Shown here: positions 5,633-11,051 of the stretch, one piece after another
Layout of the letters: the number at the start of each line of letters is the position of its first letter
Position numbering within the stretch: the first letter of the stretch is position 1
From: CAMCHP01 sp036835325
GTDB lineage: Bacteria; Bacteroidota; Bacteroidia; Flavobacteriales_D; Sanyastnellaceae
Direction: 5' to 3'
Length of the DNA: 11,051 bases
Assembly: GCA_036835325.1 (NCBI GenBank)
Contig: DAITMF010000072.1
Span: forward strand, 1 to 11,051
The notes under the pieces: generated by a model
Seen by the model: only the letters and a program-made list of their open reading frames with translations
Database searches by the model: none
What the model was told of the DNA's origin: nothing
Program-made: the position numbers and the translations under genes

Positions 5633-6556
5633 ATGACCGGCACCGTGATCAAAACCACAGGCAAATTCTGCGAAGTGCTCGCCGACGACGGCAGCACGGT
5701 GTCGTGCCAGGTCAAAGGCAAATTCCGCATCCAAGGGCTGCGCACCACCAATCCGCTTGCGGTGGGCGACCGCGTGCGCTTCGAATCGCTCGCCGATGGC
5801 ACAGGCGTGGTGAATGAAATCGAAGAACGCCGCAACTACATCATCCGCAAGAGCGTGAACCTGAGCCACGAGGCGCACATCGTGGCCTGCAACATCGACA
5901 GGGCCTTCCTTGTAGTGACCCTCGGCGATCCGCCCACTTCAACGGGCTTCATTGACCGCTTCCTCGTTACGGCCGAGGCCTACGGTGTGCCCACCACGCT
6001 GGTCTTCAACAAAATTGATACCTACACACCCGAAGGCTTCGAGTTGCTCGCCTACTACGAACAGCTGTACCAAAGCTGCGGGTACGCCACCCTCCGTATT
6101 TCGGCGCGCACCGGCGAGGGGGTCGATGTCCTCACCGAAGCCATGCACGGCAGCATCAACCTTGTCTCAGGCCATTCGGGAGTGGGCAAAAGCACGCTCA
6201 TCAACCGCATCGTGCCCGGACTCAACATCAAAACCGCGGCCACCAGCGACTACCACCGGAAGGGCCGCCACACGACCACCTTTGCCGAGATGCACCGCAT
6301 CCCGCAAGGCGGTTTCATCATCGATACGCCGGGCATAAAAGGCTTCGGACTGGTTGACATTCCGAAAGACGAGCTCAACCACCACTTCCCCGAGATGTTC
6401 CGCATCCTTCCCGAATGCAAGTTCCACAACTGCCTCCACCTCAACGAACCGGGCTGCGCTGTGCGCCAAGCCGTTGAAAACGGCGACATCCCCGAAGAGC
6501 GCTACGTGAACTACCTCTCCATGTACCACGACGACGGGAGCAATTACAGGGTTTAG
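5633..6556 (+). CDS. rsgA: Ribosome small-subunit GTPase RsgA (YjeQ/YloQ)
   Basis: RsgA is a circularly permuted GTPase that checks and releases from the maturing 30S subunit, stimulated by the ribosome. The 307-residue protein has an N-terminal OB-fold (about 1-75) with P-L-A-V-G-D-R-V. The permuted G motifs follow in order: G4 NKID (126-129), G5 SART (157-160), G1 GHSGVGKST (180-188), G2 GRHTTT (211-216) and G3 DTPG (231-234). A zinc knuckle follows with Cys262, Cys267, His269 and Cys275. The length is typical and all motifs are present. ATG at 5633 is chosen over a GTG at 5603 because it fits the family start (T-G-T-V-I-K-T-T-G) and sits just after a TAnnTTTG-like element. It follows the mobB stub and is probably transcribed alone. 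Confidence 0.96.
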   Translation: MTGTVIKTTGKFCEVLADDGSTVSCQVKGKFRIQGLRTTNPLAVGDRVRFESLADGTGVVNEIEERRNYIIRKSVNLSHEAHIVACNIDRAFLVVTLGDPPTSTGFIDRFLVTAEAYGVPTTLVFNKIDTYTPEGFELLAYYEQLYQSCGYATLRISARTGEGVDVLTEAMHGSINLVSGHSGVGKSTLINRIVPGLNIKTAATSDYHRKGRHTTTFAEMHRIPQGGFIIDTPGIKGFGLVDIPKDELNHHFPEMFRILPECKFHNCLHLNEPGCAVRQAVENGDIPEERYVNYLSMYHDDGSNYRV

Positions 6557-6608
6557 CTTCTGTCATTTTGGAAATTTCGTAATTTTAAAGCGTGGGCTTC
6601 ATGATTAA

Positions 6609-7079
6609 TTGTGGCTCACGATGCACATTGAATTACCAAAAAATTGGACCATCGAACGATTGGCTCAAAAGCATCCATCCAAACCATTTAATCCTGATAT
6701 CGCAAATGTTTTCTTCAGGGCGGGCTACATTGAGTCTTGGGGCCGAGGTACCCTTCGAATCATCAATGCCTGCCGCGAACATCGAATTGCACCTCCGGTT
6801 TTCAAAGCCAATGGATCAGACTTTGAAGTACGTCTCATGCGGCTTTCTGACACTTCTCTTTCCGACGATGGCATGATTAAGCCACTGAGACAGATAGTAC
6901 TACATGTCCAGGAATTCGGACAAATAACCAACTCAGAGGTTCAGCAAATCTGTGGGGTCAGCAAAGCGACTGCTTCCAGGTATTTGGCTGAACTGGAAGC
7001 TAATTACATTCAGAAGATTGGATTGACAGGGAAGGGTACCCATTATGTTTTAAAGGGCTCACTATGGGCTCAAAAATGA
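6609..7079 (+). pseudogene. Orphan C-terminus of an AlbA_2/HATPase_c_4-type regulator
   Basis: The frame opens at TTG with no Shine-Dalgarno sequence, and family-like sequence begins near 6630. L-P-K-N-W-T-I-E-x-L, P-F-N-P-D-I-A-N-V-F-F-R-A-G-Y-I-E-S-W-G-R-G and I-I-N-A-C-R-E-H form the end of the HATPase_c_4 (RecG-like C-terminal) domain. A winged helix-turn-helix follows at about residues 90-150 (Q-I-T-N-S-E-V-Q-Q-I-C-G-V-S-K-A-T-A-S-R-Y-L). Full-length relatives carry an N-terminal AlbA_2/Schlafen-type domain and most of the HATPase_c_4 domain, some 300 residues, all missing because the intact rsgA ends just 52 nt upstream. The winged helix might still fold if translated, but no promoter is visible. 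I call it a 5'-truncated remnant. Confidence 0.75.
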
Positions 7080-7278
7080 AGACATTGGAGCGATCAGGTT
7101 CACTCTGAGCTATGGAATGGCACCAGTTTGTTTTGGTTATTTAACACATTATCAACCACATAGCATAGGGGATGTTTTCGTTCTTCCTATGCTGAAACGC
7201 TTTTTCAAAGGGCTCAATTCAGTTTTACCAACATCGGTTGATATTGCCCGTACCTACCCATTAAAACCAAACCCGCCT

Positions 7279-7286
7279 TACCTTTG
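7279..7286 (+). promoter_or_regulatory. -7 promoter element of the peroxidase gene
   Basis: TACCTTTG is a perfect TAnnTTTG and lies 25 nt before the ATG at 7312. It supports that start over the open upstream extension of the same frame. Confidence 0.65.
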
Positions 7287-7311
7287 TAGTATCCTGCAAA
7301 AGCTCAGCGCC

Positions 7312-7806
7312 ATGAACACCCCCAGCTCGTTTCACGACCTCAACGCCAACGCCCTCAACGGCAAACCCGTTGCGATGGATCACTACGCCGGCAAGGTCGT
7401 GCTCGTTGTCAACACGGCCAGCAAATGCGGCCTCACACCGCAGTACGAAGGCCTCGAGGCCCTCTACCGCAAGTACAAAGACCGCGGCGTGGTGGTGCTC
7501 GGCTTCCCCTGCAACCAGTTCGGCAACCAAGAGCCCGGCAACGCCAACGACATCAGCGAATTCTGCCAGGTCAACTACGGCGTGAGCTTTCCGATGTTCG
7601 AGAAAGTCGATGTGAATGGCAGCAACACCCATCCGGTGTTCAAGTACCTCAAAGGCAAGCTGGGCGGACTCTTCGGCAGCCGTGTGAAGTGGAATTTCAC
7701 CAAGTTTCTCGTCGACCAGAACGGCAAACCGGTGAGGCGGTTCAGTCCGATCACCAAGCCGCACGAAATCGAGGCGACCATTGAGAAGTTGCTGGGCAAC
7801 GGCTGA
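7312..7806 (+). CDS. Glutathione peroxidase family (thioredoxin-type) peroxidase
   Basis: This 164-residue cytosolic peroxidase reduces hydroperoxides. Conserved pieces are V-N-T-A-S-K-C-G-L-T-P-Q-Y with peroxidatic Cys39, G-F-P-C-N-Q-F-G-N-Q-E-P with catalytic Gln69, and V-K-W-N-F-T-K-F-L-V-D with Trp127 and Asn128. Cys85 in F-C-Q-V-N-Y-G-V-S-F-P sits where thioredoxin-dependent members have their resolving cysteine, so thioredoxin rather than glutathione is the likely reductant. Cys, not selenocysteine, is at the active site. The frame stays open 195 nt further upstream, but that part has no family similarity and contains the promoter element, so ATG 7312 is used. The length is typical. It appears to be a single-gene unit with a terminator just after its stop. 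Confidence 0.95.
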   Translation: MNTPSSFHDLNANALNGKPVAMDHYAGKVVLVVNTASKCGLTPQYEGLEALYRKYKDRGVVVLGFPCNQFGNQEPGNANDISEFCQVNYGVSFPMFEKVDVNGSNTHPVFKYLKGKLGGLFGSRVKWNFTKFLVDQNGKPVRRFSPITKPHEIEATIEKLLGNG

Positions 7807-7827
7807 AAGGCCCTTAGGCGGCCTTTT
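7806..7827 (+). terminator. Intrinsic terminator after the peroxidase gene
   Basis: AAAGGCC (7806-7812) pairs with GGCCTTT (7820-7826) across a 7-nt loop, followed by one more T. The 5' arm begins at the last base of the stop codon. The T-run is short. Confidence 0.6.
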
Positions 7828-7828
7828 G

Positions 7829-7836
7829 TACCTTTG
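7829..7836 (+). promoter_or_regulatory. -7 promoter element of the glycosyltransferase gene
   Basis: A perfect TACCTTTG begins just after the preceding terminator stem and lies 29 nt before the ATG at 7866. Confidence 0.6.
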
Positions 7837-7865
7837 TGCGCTCGGCAAATTGCGGGCCCAACCCT

Positions 7866-8921
7866 ATGGATACCGGCAGCAGAGGTAAACAGCGTGTTGT
7901 ACTGGTAGCGCCTGCGCTCAATGGGTCCATTCAAAAAGACCTCGATACCTTGGCGCTCCATTACAGGGTCACGGTGAACGTGTACAATTGGCGGCGCAAA
8001 GCGTTGGTTCCCTTCTATGTGCTGCATCAGCTCTTGATTTTGGCACTGCCCATCGCGTCGGCACGTGCGGTGATCATTGAATTTGGGGGATATTGGGCCT
8101 TGGTTCCGTCGTTTCTAGGACGGCTCCTGCGAAAACCTGTCTTCATTGTTCTTCGCGGTACCGATTCAGCCGCTATGAACAATCCTCCTTACGGTAGCTT
8201 GCGTACCAACCCGCTGAGAACAGTGTGCCGCTGGTCGTACAACCACGCAACGGCGCTTGTACCGGTGAGCGCTTCACTCGAATGGTCAGCGCAAGCCTAT
8301 GCGGGCAGTCCGCAAGGGGTGAAGTTTCATTTCCCCGAGCTTCAAACGCCTTTTCGCGTCATTCCCAACGGTTTTGACGCTCTTTTTTGGGGGATGGATG
8401 AGAGCGCCGGTCGCCCAGAACGCCAATCGCATACGGTCATTGCAGCTTTTGACAACACACAATTTGACCTGAAAGGCGGACCATTAATCGTTGCCGCGGC
8501 CCAAAGCATGCCGGAGGTCGATTTTGTTGTCGTTGGTGCGGATGCATCCTGTGCCGGTAGCATTCCTGCAAACCTTCGCTTCGTCGGACGGTGCAGCCGG
8601 GAACAGATGCGCACGCACTTTCAACAAGCTGTTGTCCACCTGCAATTGTCGTACTTCGAAGCCTTTGGCAATGCCTTGGCTGAGGCGATGCTCTGCGGCT
8701 GCATTCCGATTGTTTCTGACGTCAACAACCTGCCTGAAATCAGCGGGGGCTTGGGGTATGTCTTAAGCAAACCCGATGCCGATGAATTGGTCAGATTGCT
8801 CACGCTGGCGATGGTAAATGCCACAGACGAACAACGCCGAGCCTGCAAAAACCACATCTCCGAGTACTACCCGCTATCGCGAAGAGCAACAGAATTGATC
8901 AGACTTATCGAAAAGGGGTAA
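7866..8921 (+). CDS. GT4-like glycosyltransferase (GT-B fold)
   Basis: This 351-residue cytosolic or membrane-associated enzyme transfers a sugar from a nucleotide donor. The N-terminal Rossmann half (about 8-165) has V-V-L-V-A-P-A-L-N-G, a hydrophobic segment near 49-66 that may touch the membrane, and V-L-R-G-T-D (95-100). The C-terminal half begins after V-I-P-N-G-F-D (165-171) and carries D-L-K-G-G (201-205). The donor-binding E-A-F-G-N-A-L-A-E-A-M motif has Glu265 and Glu273 in the family's E-x7-E spacing, followed by C-I-P-I-V-S-D-V-N-N-L-P-E-I. Acceptor and sugar cannot be told. ATG 7866 is preferred to GTG 7836, which lies within the promoter. No other polysaccharide genes are nearby, so it is not part of a visible glycan cluster. 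Confidence 0.86.
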   Translation: MDTGSRGKQRVVLVAPALNGSIQKDLDTLALHYRVTVNVYNWRRKALVPFYVLHQLLILALPIASARAVIIEFGGYWALVPSFLGRLLRKPVFIVLRGTDSAAMNNPPYGSLRTNPLRTVCRWSYNHATALVPVSASLEWSAQAYAGSPQGVKFHFPELQTPFRVIPNGFDALFWGMDESAGRPERQSHTVIAAFDNTQFDLKGGPLIVAAAQSMPEVDFVVVGADASCAGSIPANLRFVGRCSREQMRTHFQQAVVHLQLSYFEAFGNALAEAMLCGCIPIVSDVNNLPEISGGLGYVLSKPDADELVRLLTLAMVNATDEQRRACKNHISEYYPLSRRATELIRLIEKG

Positions 8922-8922
8922 G

Positions 8923-9726
8923 CTACTCCGCCACAAACGGAGGCACCAGCAGCGGTGCTGTGCGGTAGTCAATCACTTCGCCGGTTTCAACCAATAGCAA
9001 GCGCTTGCCCGATGCGCCAATGAGCGCTTCGCCCGCGGCAATGTCCCAAATCATGCAGGGCGAAAAACGCGGGTACAAATCGGCTTTCCCTTCAGCCATG
9101 CGGCAAAATTTTATGGCAGAACCGGCACGTACGACCTCCATGTCGGGATGTTCAGCACGAAGGTTTTCAATGTACTCGGTGGTGGCTTCGCGCAGGTGCG
9201 AACGGCTCACCACAGCGGTTAAACTGTCGGTGCTGTGGTCGGGCAAGGCTACGTAGGTATCGGATGCACCGAAACGCTTGAGATCGGTTTCAGAAGCCCG
9301 CACCGGACCAATCCGCGGGTGGGTCATGTAGCACATGTGCGCTTCAGGAATGCCGATGATGCCGAGCGACGGCCGTCCGTTTTCAATCAACGCAATGTTT
9401 ACGGTGTATTCGCCATTGCCCGAAACGTATTCTTTGGTGCCGTCAAGCGGGTCAACCAGCCAAAAGCGGTTCCAACCGGCACGGTCTTTGTCGGTAAAGC
9501 GGTGCTCGGTTTCTTCGGTCAATACCGGTATGCCCGTTGTGCTTAAGTGTTTGGTAATCACCGCGTCGGCCGCAAGGTCAGCACTGGTCACAAGCGAAGC
9601 ATCGGCCTTTTCAAGGGTTGTAAACCCTTCTTTTCGGTGTTTGCGCAGTACCTCAGCCGCCTCAATGGCCGCATGAATGGCTACGTTCAAATACAGGTGT
9701 AAAATGCCGGCTTCTTCTCTTCGCAT
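8923..9726 (-). CDS. cysQ: 3'(2'),5'-bisphosphate nucleotidase, CysQ type
   Basis: The 267-residue protein belongs to the inositol-monophosphatase superfamily and most resembles CysQ, which removes the 3' phosphate from 3'-phosphoadenosine 5'-phosphate made in sulfate assimilation. Metal-site motifs are present: L-T-E-E-T (Glu71, Glu72), W-L-V-D-P-L-D-G-T-K-E-Y (Asp92, Asp95) and W-D-I-A-A-G-E-A (Asp228). G-S-A-I-K-F-C and K-A-D-L-Y-P-R-F are CysQ-like; other inositol-phosphatase relatives cannot be fully excluded. The frame is open a further 156 nt upstream, but the family start fits the ATG ending at 9726, with a -7-like element 4 nt before it. It converges on the glycosyltransferase with 1 nt between stops and diverges from the hydrolase gene. 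No sulfate-assimilation genes are nearby. Confidence 0.9.
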   Translation of the reverse strand: MRREEAGILHLYLNVAIHAAIEAAEVLRKHRKEGFTTLEKADASLVTSADLAADAVITKHLSTTGIPVLTEETEHRFTDKDRAGWNRFWLVDPLDGTKEYVSGNGEYTVNIALIENGRPSLGIIGIPEAHMCYMTHPRIGPVRASETDLKRFGASDTYVALPDHSTDSLTAVVSRSHLREATTEYIENLRAEHPDMEVVRAGSAIKFCRMAEGKADLYPRFSPCMIWDIAAGEALIGASGKRLLLVETGEVIDYRTAPLLVPPFVAE

Positions 9727-9730
9727 GCTG

Positions 9731-9738
9731 TAAAGATA
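9731..9738 (-). promoter_or_regulatory. -7-like element of cysQ
   Basis: On the minus strand TATCTTTA matches TAnnTTTG except at the last base and lies 4 nt before the cysQ ATG, the same spacing as at rsgA. Confidence 0.45.
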
Positions 9739-9794
9739 GCGACCGCCGATAGGAATCGGCTGACCCGAACGCGCTTTTTTCGCCCGAATTCGGA

Positions 9795-9802
9795 TAATTT
9801 TG
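9795..9802 (+). promoter_or_regulatory. -7 promoter element of the hydrolase gene
   Basis: A perfect TAATTTTG lies 6 nt before the ATG at 9809. With the cysQ element it makes a divergent promoter pair in an 82-nt gap. Confidence 0.6.
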
Positions 9803-9808
9803 GGGCGG

Positions 9809-10633
9809 ATGAGAAACAGCTTTACCCACAACGGCTTTACACTTGAATACGCGCGCTTTGGCACAGCCAAAGAAGTTGCCATCGCTTTTCATGGGTTCGG
9901 ACGTGAAGCCGCTGATTTCAAGGGTTTTGATGCCGCCTTCGGCGGGATGAGCAGCGTTGTGGCCGTGAACCTGTTTGCACATGGAAACAGCCGTTTGCCG
10001 CGCTTCCGCGCAGTCACCGAGAGCCTCACACCCGATGAGTGGACGGATGTTTTTGCGGCCTTCCTCGATCATCTTGGCGTTCAACGCGCAGTCTTGATGG
10101 GCTACAGCATGGGCGGTCGTGTAGCCCTCTGCACCTTCGATTGGATGCCCGACCGTGTGAGCGGTGTGCTGCTCATGGCTCCCGACGGTATGAAAACCAA
10201 CCGCTTGGCCGATTTCTCTACAGGAACCTGGGCGGGCCGCCGTCTGCAACAGTCGATCATGCGCTGGCCGCGATTGCTCCTTGGAACGGCCGATGCTGCC
10301 CACCGCTTTAAACTCATCGACCGCAAGCTGCACCGTTTTGTGCACGTGCACATGGGCACTGAAGCATCGCGCATGCAAGTGTATTCGGTGTGGCACATCT
10401 ACCGGTTTTTCAGACCGAATCGCCAGCGCATTGCACGGCGCATCCAAGCGTCTCAGTTGCCTTTTTTGATGCTTTTCGGACGAACCGATAGTGTGATTCC
10501 TGCCGCGTTAGGACAACGCTTCGCCAGCCGCTTGGGCAACGACAATGGCTTGGTGGTACTCGATATCGGCCACCAATTGATGGAAGAAGCGCTGCGATAC
10601 TTAAAAACGAGCGAACGGGTGAAGAGGTGGTAA
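9809..10633 (+). CDS. Alpha/beta-hydrolase fold protein
   Basis: The 274-residue protein has the full hydrolase layout. H-G-F-G (28-31) provides the oxyanion region. The nucleophile elbow G-Y-S-M-G-G has Ser100. Asp227 lies in F-G-R-T-D-S-V-I-P, and His255 in D-I-G-H-Q-L-M-E-E. A cap region lies between about residues 130 and 210 and is rich in Arg and Trp. There is no signal peptide, so it is cytosolic. The substrate cannot be told; esterase, thioesterase and C-C hydrolase roles are all possible. ATG 9809 is chosen over the TTG at 9800, which overlaps the promoter element. It shares an 82-nt divergent promoter region with cysQ and has no clear terminator. Confidence 0.9.
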   Translation: MRNSFTHNGFTLEYARFGTAKEVAIAFHGFGREAADFKGFDAAFGGMSSVVAVNLFAHGNSRLPRFRAVTESLTPDEWTDVFAAFLDHLGVQRAVLMGYSMGGRVALCTFDWMPDRVSGVLLMAPDGMKTNRLADFSTGTWAGRRLQQSIMRWPRLLLGTADAAHRFKLIDRKLHRFVHVHMGTEASRMQVYSVWHIYRFFRPNRQRIARRIQASQLPFLMLFGRTDSVIPAALGQRFASRLGNDNGLVVLDIGHQLMEEALRYLKTSERVKRW

Positions 10634-11051
10634 AAAATAAACCGACCCTGAATGTACGTCCCCCACTTTTGGTTCGTCCAATCAGAATCGGTTTTTGTCC
10701 GGATTATCCCTCGTTGTATTTACCCGTTGTTAGTTGAGAGAGGCAAACACATCTTCCGGTTTTCAATGTGTGAGCGGCAGAGTTACCGTTGTTCCTTTGC
10801 CCACTCGCGGAGAATACGACGTTGCCGTCGCCTGAGTAATTTTCAATTCTGTATGCCTTAGGCATGTGCAACACCGTTTGTGATTGCTCTGCAAAGTAAG
10901 CGATGATGAACGTGAACATCTGGGTGTTTCTAGTGAATCACCCGTTTGACTCATTCAATCGGCGGTGTTGGCAAGTGAAGCCGTCATCGATTCGGTTTTT
11001 TTTGTCTGGATGGATGAGCAATTGGCGTTCAAAAACCGCCTGATAGTCGCA
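10634..11051. other. Right-edge stretch with a kinase remnant and T-tracts
   Basis: No intact gene is seen. A decayed minus-strand histidine-kinase end lies at 10763-10880. Two similar tracts, GAATCGGTTTTTGTCCGGA (10685-10703) and a GATTCGGTTTT variant with three extra Ts (10989-11010), occur 304 nt apart. A minus-strand frame (10938-11051) is open to the window edge, 37 codons, and I do not recognise it. Confidence 0.45.
10763..10880 (-). pseudogene. Decayed C-terminus of a sensor histidine kinase
   Basis: On the minus strand V-L-H-M-P-K-A-Y-R-I-E-N-Y-S-G-D-G-N-V-V-F-S-A-S-G (from about 10874 down to 10805) resembles the G-L-x-N-M-x-x-R-I-E-x-x-G-G-x-x-x-x-x-S-x-x-G end of HATPase_c domains in LytS/NarL-type kinases. 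One base out of frame, G-K-G-T-T-V-T-L-P-L-T-H and stop (10801-10763) supplies the expected end G-K-G-T-T-V-x-L. Joined across a single-base frameshift near 10800 they make a normal kinase C-terminus. The rest of the ATPase domain is not visible upstream. The call rests on about 35 residues. Confidence 0.5.

Noticed and set aside
7117..7311. 65-residue N-terminal extension of the peroxidase
   Set aside because: It has no family similarity, and a perfect TACCTTTG element lies within it just before the usual family start.
7261..7848. 195-codon minus-strand frame opposite the peroxidase, and similar long antisense frames opposite rsgA, the propeller gene and the hydrolase
   Set aside because: These are mirror frames of GC-biased codons in strongly supported genes, with Ala/Val/Arg-rich translations and no domains.
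9727..9882. 52-residue N-terminal extension of CysQ
   Set aside because: It overlaps the divergent promoter region and the start of the hydrolase gene and is basic, low-information sequence unlike the family.

Overview
The window looks like chromosomal DNA of a Bacteroidota bacterium, probably from the Flavobacteriales. The signs are several start codons preceded by the Bacteroidota -7 element TAnnTTTG (five good or fair cases), mostly weak Shine-Dalgarno sequences, a DUF3667 zinc-ribbon membrane protein, a zf-TFIIB protein, and a two-component-regulator-type propeller lipoprotein. The placement rests on family knowledge and promoter style; no rRNA or other marker is present.

Left part (1-2100). 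A gene-poor, repeat-rich stretch with palindromes and a nested hairpin terminator surrounds one AT-rich gene for an SRPBCC-fold protein (534-1037). It is followed by the wreck of a secreted DUF6569 (ARPP-1-like) gene that keeps its signal peptide and C-terminal half but has lost its middle and gained a stop codon.

Middle part (2100-5565). This holds a DUF3667 membrane protein, a small coiled-coil lipoprotein paired with a zf-TFIIB zinc-ribbon protein whose 3' end is frameshifted in an oligo-A tract, and a seven-bladed propeller lipoprotein. Next comes a mobile mystery protein A/B locus. Its XRE-type regulator is intact and has a palindrome-rich control region. Its Fic partner has lost the whole catalytic centre by internal deletion, leaving N- and C-terminal stubs.

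Right part (5565-10633). These are conserved, higher-GC housekeeping genes: rsgA (ribosome-assembly GTPase), a thioredoxin-type glutathione peroxidase, a GT4-like glycosyltransferase, a CysQ-type phosphatase on the minus strand, and an alpha/beta hydrolase diverging from it. Between rsgA and the peroxidase lies the orphan C-terminus of an AlbA_2/HATPase_c_4-type regulator. After the hydrolase, a decayed minus-strand histidine-kinase C-terminus sits at the window edge.

No single operon joins the window. Most genes appear to have their own promoters, some so close to the start codon that the transcripts should be nearly leaderless. The main theme is a mosaic of intact core genes and four recognisable gene remnants. 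I found no CRISPR array, rRNA, tRNA or intact transposase, and no convincing new multi-gene system. The best leads are the mobA control region with its gutted Fic partner, the zf-TFIIB frameshift, and the Lpp-like small lipoprotein.
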